From contig NZ_JAHVAB010000049.1 of NCBI RefSeq assembly GCF_019264445.1, forward strand, positions 44,666 to 108,665: 64,000 nucleotides of DNA, read 5' to 3'. Position numbers and translations under genes: made by a program. The DNA comes from Hydrogenophaga sp. (lineage in GTDB: Bacteria > Pseudomonadota > Gammaproteobacteria > Burkholderiales > Burkholderiaceae_C). Positions within the stretch are counted from its first letter, which is position 1. The number at the start of each line of letters is the position of its first letter. The notes beneath the pieces are model-generated. The model had not been told where the DNA came from, ran no database searches, and saw only the letters and a program-made list of their open reading frames with translations. Below, piece after piece: positions 52,559 to 63,490 of this stretch.

Positions 52559-53668
52559 TCAGCGCGCCGAGCGCACGAGATAGCGCTTGCGCCAGAACAG
52601 CACGCCCAGCACCGCGGCGGTGAGGGCCATGGAGCCCAGCGCCCACCAGAAGCCGGTTTGCTGGTGCAGCAGCGGAATGAACTGGAAGTTCATGCCGAAG
52701 ATGCCCGCGATCAGGTTGAGTGGCAGGAAGATGGCGGTCAGCGCGGTGAGCGTGCGCATGATGTCGTTGGTGCGGTTGCTCTGCGCCGAGAAGTGCATCT
52801 GTACCGCCGTCTCGGCATTTTGTTCGAGCCGGCGCACGTGGTGCACCACGCGTTCAATGTGTTCGAGTACGTCGCGCGAACGCACCTTGAGCAGCTCCAG
52901 CCCGCGCTGTCCGCCGATCGATTCGGTCGGCTCCCAGGTGGCGAGGTTTTCGTTCCAGTCCTGGATCGCCGAGCGCTGGTCTTCGCAGATCTCGTCGAGC
53001 TGGTGCAGCGAAATGCGCGCGTCCAGCAACGAGCCCCAGTTGCTGAAACGCCCCCGGGGTTGCAGCAGTTCGGTCTGCCAGTGGTCGAGCTGGCGCGTGA
53101 GTTCGCGGCGCAGCGCGAGGTAGCCGTCGACCATCTGGTTGACGATGCGCAGCATCAGGTCGGGCGGGCTGGGGGGCAGGTGCACGCCGGCCGCGCGCGA
53201 AGCGGCGGTGGCGGCCGACGTGAGGCGGGTGGCGTAGTGCTCCAGTGCCAGGCAGCCGACCGGGTGCACCGTGAGCAGCACGCGGTCAAACACCGCAAAA
53301 CCGACCGGGCTGGTGTCGATGCGCCGCAGCACCGGCGGGCCGCCGCGCTTGACGGACTGCGTCAGCACTTCGCCCGGGTGGGCGAGATCGGTTTCGCTGT
53401 GCCCGGCGGCCAGGCGGCGGAACACCAGCACGTCGTACTGCGAGGTGTAGTCGTAGTGCGAGGGCAGCTGGTTGTTGAGCAGGTCGGAGATGTGCAGGTC
53501 CACCAGCGTCATGCCGCAGAGCACCTGCAGCGTGGACTGCACCGCGCCTTGTTCGACCTCGAACTCGCGCCGTCCGCACGCGATCCACAGGTAGCCCTTC
53601 TCGGGCAGCACCATCGGCAGCGTGCTCGACTCGCTCACCGAGCCGGGCAGGATGTGGAAGACGCGCAT
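52559..53668 (-). CDS. CorA/ZntB-family divalent cation transporter
   Basis: The protein has 369 residues. A large acidic N-terminal cytoplasmic domain of about 305 residues is followed by a long helix and two C-terminal membrane helices. The first ends in the GIFGMNFQFIPLL pore motif with the universal Gly-Met-Asn. A typical periplasmic Glu/Pro loop follows, then FWWALGSMALTAAVLGVLFW. CorA-type channels carry Mg or Co, the ZntB branch Zn. It ends near the GST gene (convergent) and starts 8 bases from the hemB stop. Confidence 0.92.
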   Translation of the reverse strand: MRVFHILPGSVSESSTLPMVLPEKGYLWIACGRREFEVEQGAVQSTLQVLCGMTLVDLHISDLLNNQLPSHYDYTSQYDVLVFRRLAAGHSETDLAHPGEVLTQSVKRGGPPVLRRIDTSPVGFAVFDRVLLTVHPVGCLALEHYATRLTSAATAASRAAGVHLPPSPPDLMLRIVNQMVDGYLALRRELTRQLDHWQTELLQPRGRFSNWGSLLDARISLHQLDEICEDQRSAIQDWNENLATWEPTESIGGQRGLELLKVRSRDVLEHIERVVHHVRRLEQNAETAVQMHFSAQSNRTNDIMRTLTALTAIFLPLNLIAGIFGMNFQFIPLLHQQTGFWWALGSMALTAAVLGVLFWRKRYLVRSAR

Positions 53669-53676
53669 GGGGGTTC

Positions 53677-54684
<1,008 letters not shown>

Positions 54685-54924
54685 CTATTGTGGCAAACGG
54701 GTCTTCATCTTGTGCGACAGCGCGTCGCCTTGGGGTGGCCGTGTTCGCCCCCGCGTGTGCCCGTCTGCAAATGGCGCAGGGCGTGTCGAACTCCACAGTA
54801 AGAAGAAAATACTGGTGGCCGAGGCAGGCCGGCTTCGCAAAGAACGCGCTAACCTTCAGTCAACACAGTTTGTTACCGGTTTGCAGGTCTTGCCCATGGG
54901 GTGCCGCGAACCTCGAGGCCGACC

Positions 54925-56049
54925 ATGCAAACCCTACAAAAGCCTTCCATGAGCAGCTTTGCCAACACCTCATCTGGCGCCAACGAACCCGAGCCGTGGT
55001 CGCTGGACGAGCAGTGGCCGACGCTGTTGTCGGGTTTCGCCGACCAGGTGACGGAAGGCGTGAGCGCGCTGCAGAACACGATCGACCTGCTGTTGGCGAA
55101 GGGCCGCATTTCCAAGCAAGAGCACCGCGCGCTCAGCATCCCCGCAGACCGCATCAAGCTCTCTGGCATCAGCGCCCAGCAAATTCACCGCTTCTACGCC
55201 GGGCGCATCCGCCAATCGCACGAAAAGGTGGGCATGGCCGACCTGGTGGAAGGCGTGCTGCAAGAGCGCAAGAAAGAATTCACCGTGCTCGGCATCGAGC
55301 TGCGCCGCAAGCTCAAGCCCGTGGAGGTGTTGATCGACCCGACGGTGGCACACACCTTTGTGAACGCCGTGCTCGACTGGGGCCTGCCCTTTGGCAACCG
55401 CGTGGACGCGCGGCTCGACCTGAACGCCTGGCCGCAGCATGCCCGTTTGCAGGTGCGTGTCTCCAATGACGGTCAGCCACCATCGAGCCAGGCGACGGCC
55501 GACAGCCTCAGCTGGATTCTTGTGCGCCAGATTGCACTGGCCGCCGGGGGCATCGAAATCGACCGGCAGCTCACCGACGAGGGCGTGAGCTTCACCGCCA
55601 TGTTCACCCGCACCGTGCAGGCGGTGGACGGCATATCGGCCGTGGACCTGTCGGATGACCACTCATCCATGTTCAAGTCGCTGTCAGGTGTGTATGTGCT
55701 CACCATCTCGCCCACGTTGCAGATTCGGGCCGATGTCCGGGATGCCCTTCGTGAAATCGGGATCATGTCGGACAGCGTGGTGGACTTCCGTCAGGCGCGC
55801 GAGGCCATCGTCTCGCGCATGCCCCACCTGATCGTCGTGGACGCTGCCATCAAGGAAAGTGGGTTCGACCAGTTTCGGCGCGAGCTCCTGCGCGAGGTGT
55901 TCGAATTCCCGTTTGTCGAGATTTCGCCGGACGACAGCTCTTTCGACATGTCCGGGTTCGGCGAGTTTTCCATGGCCAAGGTGGGGCGCGGCAATATCCG
56001 CGAAGCACTGGGCACGGCCGTGATGTTCGAACTGGCAAAAATGATGTAG
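54925..56049 (+). CDS. Degenerate histidine-kinase-like protein fused to a receiver-like domain
   Basis: The protein has 374 residues. Residues about 40-125 form helices resembling a kinase dimerisation region but lack an H-box His. Residues about 135-240 look like a worn HATPase domain: an N-box-like VAHTFVNAVLDWGLPFG, a G1-like RVSNDGQPP, and SWILVRQIALAAGGIEIDRQL resembling the end of HATPases. After 265 a response-regulator-like fold appears (VYVLTISPTLQIRADVRDAL, LIVVDAAIKESG). GAGG lies 6 bases before ATG 54925; ATG 54949 is an alternative. Function is unknown; it may bind nucleotide or act as a signalling scaffold. Confidence 0.65.
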   Translation: MQTLQKPSMSSFANTSSGANEPEPWSLDEQWPTLLSGFADQVTEGVSALQNTIDLLLAKGRISKQEHRALSIPADRIKLSGISAQQIHRFYAGRIRQSHEKVGMADLVEGVLQERKKEFTVLGIELRRKLKPVEVLIDPTVAHTFVNAVLDWGLPFGNRVDARLDLNAWPQHARLQVRVSNDGQPPSSQATADSLSWILVRQIALAAGGIEIDRQLTDEGVSFTAMFTRTVQAVDGISAVDLSDDHSSMFKSLSGVYVLTISPTLQIRADVRDALREIGIMSDSVVDFRQAREAIVSRMPHLIVVDAAIKESGFDQFRRELLREVFEFPFVEISPDDSSFDMSGFGEFSMAKVGRGNIREALGTAVMFELAKMM

Positions 56050-56069
56050 TCACTTTGACTACATCATTT
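56039..56069. repeat. 14-bp perfect hairpin overlapping the stop codon
   Basis: AAATGATGTAGTCA (from 56039) pairs perfectly with TGACTACATCATTT around a CTT loop; the TAG stop of the preceding gene lies in the left arm. No T-run follows directly. It may stabilise the 3' end of the mRNA or be a symmetric protein site. Only 36 bases later the candidate small-RNA promoter begins. Confidence 0.7.
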
Positions 56070-56105
56070 CGGTTTGTCTGCCAATGTCAGAACTAACAGG
56101 TTTTT

Positions 56106-56133
56106 TTGTTTTTGCGGTTCCTTGGTGTACCAT
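56106..56133 (+). promoter_or_regulatory. Candidate sigma70 promoter of small RNA
   Basis: TTGTTT (56106-56111), a 16-base spacer and TACCAT (56128-56133). A transcript would begin near 56140. It is preceded by a T-rich run. Confidence 0.5.
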
Positions 56134-56139
56134 TCGCGC

Positions 56140-56245
56140 GGGCCATCCGCAAGGAAGGCTCCCCGCTTTTCCTCCCTGAGCGGGTGCCTTAGTGTGTGAC
56201 AGCAAAAAGGCTTCCTGACCCGGCCCCAAAGGCCGGGTTTTTTTT
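56140..56245 (+). ncRNA. Candidate small RNA with anti-Shine-Dalgarno loop
   Basis: The roughly 105-base transcript would carry three hairpins: GCGG/CCGC near 56139-56150; a longer one in which AAGGC and CCCGC (56154-56166) pair with GCGGG and GCCTT (56179-56190); and the terminator. The second loop reads TTTTCCTCCCTGA, exposing CCTCCC, the complement of a Shine-Dalgarno. No ORF is credible. No known family was recognised; it does not match 6S, 4.5S or tmRNA. Expression is not shown by the sequence alone. Confidence 0.5.
56219..56245 (+). terminator. Strong rho-independent terminator
   Basis: CCCGGCC (56219-56225), loop CCAAA, GGCCGGG (56231-56237), then eight T. This ends the candidate small RNA and any readthrough from the gene at 54925. 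It also insulates hemJ, 58 bases downstream. Confidence 0.92.
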
Positions 56246-56303
56246 GCCCTGTCAACCTTGACGGGTTCATCGGCGGTCGAGAGCACGGGGCTACACTGAC
56301 CGC

Positions 56304-56732
56304 ATGCTTTGGGTCAAGTCCTTCCACATCGTGTTCGTGGCGAGCTGGTTTGCCGGCTTGTTTTACCTGCCACGCATCTTCGTGAACCTCGCCATGGTGC
56401 CTCCCGAGAGCGTCGCCGAGCGCGAGCGCTTGCTGCTCATGGCGCGCAAGCTGCTGCGATTCACCACCATCCTCGCGGTGCCTGCGCTCGGCCTGGGTTT
56501 GTGGCTCTGGTGGGGTTACGGCATCGGCCGCGGTCCTGGCAATGGGTGGATGCACGCCAAACTGGCCTTGGTGCTGCTGGCTCTCGGTTACCACCATGTC
56601 TGCGCGCGTCTCCTGCGCCGTTTTGTCCAAGGCTCCCAGCGCCGCAGCCATGTCTGGTATCGCTGGTTCAACGAGGCGCCCGTGATCCTGCTGGTGGCCA
56701 TCGTGGTCCTCGTGGTGGTCAAGCCGTTCTGA
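56304..56732 (+). CDS. hemJ: HemJ-type protoporphyrinogen IX oxidase (CopD-like family)
   Basis: The protein has 142 residues and four membrane helices. The start LWVKSFHIVFVASWFAGLFY followed by LPRIFVNLAMV holds the conserved His of HemJ; the WMHAKLALVLLALGYHHVC segment has the conserved Lys and further His residues. HemJ oxidises protoporphyrinogen IX in bacteria without HemY or HemG. hemB lies 1.6 kb away in the window. An older annotation would be CopD family or UPF0093. Confidence 0.88.
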   Translation: MLWVKSFHIVFVASWFAGLFYLPRIFVNLAMVPPESVAERERLLLMARKLLRFTTILAVPALGLGLWLWWGYGIGRGPGNGWMHAKLALVLLALGYHHVCARLLRRFVQGSQRRSHVWYRWFNEAPVILLVAIVVLVVVKPF

Positions 56733-56736
56733 CCCT

Positions 56737-57846
56737 TTGAAAACCCGATCGTCCGCCTGGCCGCTGGCACTGCTGTTTGCGGGCATGGTGGTCTATGCCA
56801 GCCTGTACCCCTTTACGGGCTGGCGCGTGCAGGGTGTGTCGCCGCTGGCCTTTCTTCAAGCGCCGCTGCCGCAGTACTGGACGGGGTTTGACGTGGTGTC
56901 CAACCTGCTCGGCTACGCCCCCCTGGGCTTCTTGCTGAGTGTGGCGATGTTGCGGTCGGATGGGCGGCGGTGGGTGTGGGCTGTCGCGTTTGGCGTTCCG
57001 ACCCTCCTGTCGCTGGGCGTGGAGACGTTGCAGAACTACCTCCCGATGCGCGTGCCGTCCAATGTGGATCTCGTTCTCAACAGCGCTGGAGCCGCGCTGG
57101 GCGCCTCGTGCGCCTGGGCGCTGGAGCGCCTGGGTGCGCTGCGGCACTGGAGCCAGTTTCGGGCCGACTGGTTCGAGCCCACGGCGCATGGTGGCCTCGT
57201 GCTCCTTGCCTTGTGGCCCTTGTCGCTGCTGTATCCGCTCTCGGTGCCTTTCGGTCTGGGGCAGGTCTGGGATCGCCTGGAATCCGGGCTGGTGGAGCTG
57301 CTCGACGAGACGCCTTTCCTGACCTGGCTCCCGATTCGGCTGGAGGCGCCCGATCCTCTGAGTCCGTTGGCCGAGGCGTTCTGCATCGGCCTGTGCCTGC
57401 TCTCCCCCCTGCTCATGGGCTACGCCGAAATGCGTTCCATCGGGCGTCGTGCGGTGTTCCTGCTGATGCTCTTCCTGTGCGCATTTGGCGCGGCAGGGCT
57501 GTCGGCCACACTCACCTACGGCCCCGCCCACGCCTGGGCCTGGGTCAATCCCCAGACCTTTCTCGGCATGGGTGCCGCGCTGCTGGCGGGCTTGCTGATG
57601 CTGGGCCTCACGCGCCGGCTGTGCACCGTGGTGATGCTTCTTACGCTCGCCGTTTCGCTCACGCTGCTGAATCTGGCGCCCGACAGCCCGTATTTCGCGC
57701 AGTCGCTCGAGGTCTGGGAGCAGGGCAGGTTCATCCGTTTTCATGGCGTGTCCCAGTGGCTGGGCTGGCTGTGGCCATTTGCTGCACTGATTTTCGGCAT
57801 GCGCCTGCTGGCCCGCACGCCGGCTGCCGCAGAGCCGCCCCACTAA
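56737..57846 (+). CDS. VanZ-like multi-pass membrane protein
   Basis: The protein has 369 residues with about nine hydrophobic helices. The N-terminal half contains the VanZ signature: VYASLYPFTGW, FDVVSNLLGYAPLGFLLSV, LLSLGVETLQNYLPMRVPSNVD and LVLNSAGAALGA. The C-terminal half is an additional hydrophobic domain not in the small VanZ proteins. Its function is unknown. It begins with TTG four bases after the hemJ stop; the next ATG would cut into the first membrane helix. Confidence 0.82.
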   Translation: MKTRSSAWPLALLFAGMVVYASLYPFTGWRVQGVSPLAFLQAPLPQYWTGFDVVSNLLGYAPLGFLLSVAMLRSDGRRWVWAVAFGVPTLLSLGVETLQNYLPMRVPSNVDLVLNSAGAALGASCAWALERLGALRHWSQFRADWFEPTAHGGLVLLALWPLSLLYPLSVPFGLGQVWDRLESGLVELLDETPFLTWLPIRLEAPDPLSPLAEAFCIGLCLLSPLLMGYAEMRSIGRRAVFLLMLFLCAFGAAGLSATLTYGPAHAWAWVNPQTFLGMGAALLAGLLMLGLTRRLCTVVMLLTLAVSLTLLNLAPDSPYFAQSLEVWEQGRFIRFHGVSQWLGWLWPFAALIFGMRLLARTPAAAEPPH

Positions 57847-57855
57847 AATTCCGCC

Positions 57856-58194
57856 ATGAGCGAAAACCATTCCTATTACGAACGGCACATCTTCTTTTGC
57901 CTCAATCAGCGTGAGGGTGGCGAGGCCTCATGCGCTCAGCACCGAGCGCAGGCCGCGTTTGATCGTTGCAAATCACAAGCCAAGGCGCTGGGTTTGTCGG
58001 GCGTCGGCAAGGTGCGCGTCAACAAGGCGGGTTGCCTGGACCGGTGCGCGGGTGGCCCGATTGCCGTGGTGTACCCCGAAGCCGTCTGGTACAGCTATGT
58101 GGACGAACACGACATCGATGAGATCGTGCAATCGCACTTGCGCGATGGTGTCGTGGTGCAGCGCCTGGTGACGCCTCCCGACGTCGGGCGTTGA
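57856..58194 (+). CDS. Thioredoxin-like [2Fe-2S] ferredoxin
   Basis: The protein has 112 residues. Cys residues at about 15 (HIFFCLNQ), 26 (EASCAQHRAQAAF), 38 (DRCK), 60 and 64 (KAGCLDRCAGGP) match the shethna-type/thioredoxin-like ferredoxin family, in which four of them hold a [2Fe-2S] cluster. Its electron-transfer partner is unknown. It lies 9 bases after the VanZ gene and probably is cotranscribed with the hydrolase gene that follows. Confidence 0.88.
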   Translation: MSENHSYYERHIFFCLNQREGGEASCAQHRAQAAFDRCKSQAKALGLSGVGKVRVNKAGCLDRCAGGPIAVVYPEAVWYSYVDEHDIDEIVQSHLRDGVVVQRLVTPPDVGR

Positions 58195-58199
58195 GACGG

Positions 58200-58823
58200 A
58201 TGAACGCACAGACCGAATTCCTTTCCATGGTGGGGCCGGCCGGCGCGCTTGAGCTGGCGATGGATCGCCCCGCAGGCGAAGTGCTCGGCACCGCCGTGAT
58301 CGCGCACCCGCACCCTTTGCACGGCGGGACGATGACCAACAAAGTCGTTCAAACTCTCGCACGGGCTTTCGTGCAGGCGGGCTGGACGGCTGTGCGGTTC
58401 AACTTTCGGGGCGTGGGCAGCAGCGAAGGCGCTTACGACGAGGGGCGCGGCGAGCTGGACGATTTGCTGGCGGTCGTGGATGCCCACGCGCCGTCGGGCC
58501 CGATCTGCCTGTCGGGTTTCTCGTTCGGTTCATTTGTGACCAGTCACGCCGTCGCGCGTCTGCACGGCGCGCGGGACATTCGTCACCTCGTGTTGGTGGG
58601 CACTGCCGCCAGCCGTTTCGACGTCGCGCCCGTGGCTGCGGAACTCCACGCGCGAACACTGGTCGTTCATGGCGAGCATGACGATACGGTGCCCCTGTCG
58701 TCCGTCATGGACTGGGCTCGACCCCAGTCGCTCCCTGTGCTTGTGGTGCCTGGGGGCGGCCATTTCTTTCACGGCCAGCTCCCGTTGTTGCGGGATGTCG
58801 TGCTGCGGCACCTGCGCGCCTGA
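58200..58823 (+). CDS. Alpha/beta hydrolase
   Basis: The protein has 207 residues: VIAHPHPLHGGTMTNKVVQTL, VRFNFRGVGSSEG, the nucleophile elbow SGFSFGSF, HGEHDDTVPLSSV and a catalytic-His GGGHFFHG. This is the YfbR/ESD-like short hydrolase group common in proteobacteria; substrate unknown. An in-frame TTG three codons before the ATG is possible. It is followed by the carboxypeptidase gene after 41 bases. Confidence 0.9.
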   Translation: MNAQTEFLSMVGPAGALELAMDRPAGEVLGTAVIAHPHPLHGGTMTNKVVQTLARAFVQAGWTAVRFNFRGVGSSEGAYDEGRGELDDLLAVVDAHAPSGPICLSGFSFGSFVTSHAVARLHGARDIRHLVLVGTAASRFDVAPVAAELHARTLVVHGEHDDTVPLSSVMDWARPQSLPVLVVPGGGHFFHGQLPLLRDVVLRHLRA

Positions 58824-58864
58824 CCGCCCGCAGGTTTGTTTTTTCCCCACTGAAGGACCCGATT

Positions 58865-60043
58865 TTGTTGCGTCGCCTTTTCTCTCGGTTGTTGCTGTCT
58901 CTTTCTCTGTGTGCTGCTGTGCCCGCGATGGCGCAGATGCCCGTACCGCCCGAGGTGGCGGCACGCGCCTACCTGTTGCTGGACGTGACGTCTGGCCAGG
59001 TGCTGGCTGCGAAAGATCCGGATCAGCCCGTCGAGCCTGCCTCGCTGACCAAGCTCATGACCGCCTACCTGGTGTTCGATGCATTGAAGTCCGGCAAGAT
59101 CAACTTGACGCAGACCTTCGGGGTCAGCGAGCGCGCCTGGAAGATGCCAGGGTCGCGCATGTTCATCGACCCCAAGATGCAGGTCCCCGTGGAAGATCTC
59201 ATCAAAGGCATGATCGTGCAGTCGGGCAACGATGCGACGGTGGCCCTGGCAGAGGGAGTGGCCGGCTCGGTTGAGCGCTTCGTGCAGCTCATGAATGAAC
59301 AGGCCAAGGCCCTGGGCATGAAAACCACCAGCTATCGCAACGTCGAGGGGCTCACGGAGGCGGGGCACACCACCACCGCGCGCGATCTGGCCACCCTGGC
59401 CTCGCGACTGATGACAGATTTCCCCCAGTACGTGCCTTATTACTCGATCCAGCGCTACCGCTATCCGGGTACGCCTGCGGCGAACGACACCAACCGCAAC
59501 CTGCTGCTCTTCCGCGACCCCAGCGTCGACGGTCTCAAGACCGGGCACACCAGTGCCGCGGGCTATTGCCTGGTCGCCACCGCACGTCGTCAGGTGCCGG
59601 GATTGGGTGAGGGCGCTCAGGGTCAGCGGCGCCTGATCAGCGTGTTGTTGGGCGCGTCCAGCGAAAACGCGCGCGCAGCAGAAAGCCAGAAGTTGCTCAA
59701 CTGGGGCTACACGGCCTTTGATGCCGTGCGTCTGATTCCCGTGGGCCAGCCTGTGGCCACGCCGCGCATCTGGAAAGGCAAGTCCGATCAGGTGCGTTTG
59801 GGCCGTGCGGAAGGGGTGGTGGTGTCTGTTCCCGCCGGTGAAGGCGCCAAGCTCAAATCGGAAGTTGTACGACCCGAGCCGCTGGTCGCGCCCCTGGTGA
59901 AGGGTCAGCAGGTCGGCTCGTTGCGCGTCACCACGGCCAGTGGTGCGGCGGTGGCCGAAATTCCTCTGACGGTGCTGGAAACGGTTGAAGAAAGCGGCGT
60001 TTTTGGCCGTGCGTGGGACGCGATCCGTCTCTGGATTCAGTGA
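58865..60043 (+). CDS. dacC: Serine-type D-Ala-D-Ala carboxypeptidase (PBP5/6-like)
   Basis: The protein has 392 residues. The signal peptide ends in AMAQ near 24. SxxK is Ser60-x-x-Lys63 in PASLTKLM, SxN is in IVQSGNDAT near 120, and KTG is in VDGLKTGHTSAAGY near 215. A C-terminal beta-rich domain and a short amphipathic tail (about 375-392) would anchor it to the inner membrane. It trims terminal D-Ala from peptidoglycan pentapeptides. The start is a TTG with AAGGA 7 bases upstream. The symbol dacA would be equally acceptable. Confidence 0.92.
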   Translation: MLRRLFSRLLLSLSLCAAVPAMAQMPVPPEVAARAYLLLDVTSGQVLAAKDPDQPVEPASLTKLMTAYLVFDALKSGKINLTQTFGVSERAWKMPGSRMFIDPKMQVPVEDLIKGMIVQSGNDATVALAEGVAGSVERFVQLMNEQAKALGMKTTSYRNVEGLTEAGHTTTARDLATLASRLMTDFPQYVPYYSIQRYRYPGTPAANDTNRNLLLFRDPSVDGLKTGHTSAAGYCLVATARRQVPGLGEGAQGQRRLISVLLGASSENARAAESQKLLNWGYTAFDAVRLIPVGQPVATPRIWKGKSDQVRLGRAEGVVVSVPAGEGAKLKSEVVRPEPLVAPLVKGQQVGSLRVTTASGAAVAEIPLTVLETVEESGVFGRAWDAIRLWIQ

Positions 60044-60081
60044 GGCGTCGTCTCCTCGGCTTGCAGTAAGCGGGCTGCTGA

Positions 60082-60110
60082 TTGTCACCAATCGGAGCCC
60101 GTGCTACAGT
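60082..60110 (+). promoter_or_regulatory. str operon sigma70 promoter
   Basis: TTGTCA (60082-60087), a 17-base spacer and TACAGT (60105-60110), with 5 of 6 and 4 of 6 consensus matches. Transcription would start near 60117, leaving a leader of about 62 bases before rpsL. Confidence 0.85.
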
Positions 60111-60178
60111 AGAGGGCTTTTCGGAATCTTCCGAGGAGTTTTCGTTTTCGCTTTTTTCAAACGTTTAGGGACGTTTTA

Positions 60179-60556
60179 ATGCCAACCATCAATCAACTCG
60201 TGCGCCACGGCCGGGAGGTCGAAAAGACCAAGTCCAAGAGCCCGGCCATGGAGAACTCTCCGCAGCGTCGCGGTGTTTGCACCCGTGTGTACACCACGAC
60301 CCCCAAGAAGCCCAACTCCGCTCTGCGCAAGGTCGCCAAGGTGCGCCTGACCAACGGTTTTGAGGTGATTTCCTACATCGGCGGCGAAGGCCACAACCTC
60401 CAGGAGCACAGTGTCGTGCTGGTCCGCGGCGGTCGTGTCAAGGATCTGCCGGGTGTGCGTTACCACATCGTGCGTGGCTCGCTCGACTTGCAAGGCGTGA
60501 AAGACCGCAAGCAGTCGCGTTCCAAGTACGGTGCGAAGCGCCCGAAGAAGGCCTGA
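60179..60556 (+). CDS. rpsL: 30S ribosomal protein S12
   Basis: The protein has 125 residues: [13 protein letters not shown], the [20 protein letters not shown] core with the streptomycin-site Lys in PKKPNSA and the [13 protein letters not shown] loop. First gene of the str operon, essential for decoding accuracy. The Lys residues at positions 43 and 88 that mutate in resistance appear wild-type ([17 protein letters not shown]). Confidence 0.98.
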   Translation: MPTINQLVRHGREVEKTKSKSPAMENSPQRRGVCTRVYTTTPKKPNSALRKVAKVRLTNGFEVISYIGGEGHNLQEHSVVLVRGGRVKDLPGVRYHIVRGSLDLQGVKDRKQSRSKYGAKRPKKA

Positions 60557-60712
60557 TCGTTCGAATTTCCGGTGTTTGTACTGCCTGGCAGGTGGTTCAA
60601 GCGCAGTGGCCCACAACACGGAATTGTCCGTGCGGGTCGAGTAAGTGAGAGTTGCTGCATGGCTCTCGCGGTGCCTGTCAAGGTACCAACTGAAGCAATA
60701 TGAGGTGAAAAA
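60557..60712 (+). promoter_or_regulatory. rpsL-rpsG intercistronic region
   Basis: These 156 bases are long for a ribosomal-protein operon. In E. coli the equivalent region binds S7 to repress its own operon, so a similar role is possible. GAGGTG precedes the rpsG ATG by 6 bases. I see several short complementarities but no single clear structure. Confidence 0.4.
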
Positions 60713-61183
60713 ATGCCACGTCGTCGCGAAGTCCCTAAACGTGAAATCCTGCCGGATCCCAAGTTCGGCAATGTCGAGCTCTCCAAGTTCATGAACGTGA
60801 TCATGGAAGGCGGCAAGAAGGCTGTCGCCGAGCGCATCATTTATGGTGCGCTTGAGCAGATCGAGAAGAAGAGCGGCAAAGACCCCGTCGAAATCTTCTC
60901 GGTTGCCATCAACAACGTCAAACCCATGGTGGAAGTGAAATCCCGCCGCGTGGGTGGTGCCAACTACCAGGTGCCCGTCGAAGTTCGTCCCGTCCGTCGT
61001 CTGGCGCTGTCGATGCGCTGGATCAAGGAGGCTGCTCGCAAGCGCAGCGAGAAGTCCATGGCCCTGCGTCTGGCCAACGAGCTGATCGAGGCCACCGAAG
61101 GTCGTGGCGGTGCCATGAAGCGGCGCGATGAAGTGCACCGCATGGCCGAAGCCAACAAGGCATTCAGCCACTTCCGCTTCTGA
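60713..61183 (+). CDS. rpsG: 30S ribosomal protein S7
   Basis: The protein has 156 residues: [42 protein letters not shown], the [19 protein letters not shown]-binding loop and [15 protein letters not shown] at the end. It nucleates assembly of the 30S head. In E. coli it autoregulates the str operon. Confidence 0.98.
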   Translation: MPRRREVPKREILPDPKFGNVELSKFMNVIMEGGKKAVAERIIYGALEQIEKKSGKDPVEIFSVAINNVKPMVEVKSRRVGGANYQVPVEVRPVRRLALSMRWIKEAARKRSEKSMALRLANELIEATEGRGGAMKRRDEVHRMAEANKAFSHFRF

Positions 61184-61222
61184 TTCGGGCCACCGCCCCC
61201 ACATCAGAGCATTCAGAACCGA

Positions 61223-61256
61223 GAGCCCGCATTCCCTGACTGAGGGTGGCGGGCTC
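61223..61256 (+). repeat. Hairpin between rpsG and fusA
   Basis: GAGCCCGC (61223-61230) pairs with GCGGGCTC (61249-61256) around an 18-base loop, ending 22 bases before the fusA ATG. There is only CCCTTTT after it, so attenuation would be partial. Confidence 0.55.
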
Positions 61257-61278
61257 GATCCCTTTTCGGAGTATTTCC

Positions 61279-63381
<2,103 letters not shown>

Positions 63382-63391
63382 TTTTCAGCCG

Positions 63392-63450
63392 GTCTGCGAC
63401 CATGCGCCGCCCCGTTCCCGTGCGGGGCGAATCAGCAGCGTGGTGCAGAC
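63392..63450 (+). repeat. Extended hairpin between fusA and tuf
   Basis: The outer stem GTCTGC-GA-CCA (63392-63402) pairs with TGG-T-GCAGAC (63441-63450), and an inner CGCCCCG/CGGGGCG stem (63408-63414, 63423-63429) has an 8-base loop. No T-run follows, so it is more likely a processing or stability element than a terminator. Confidence 0.6.
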
Positions 63451-63490
63451 CTTAAACCGTGACACGGGGATGTTCTTTAGGAATTGAAAA

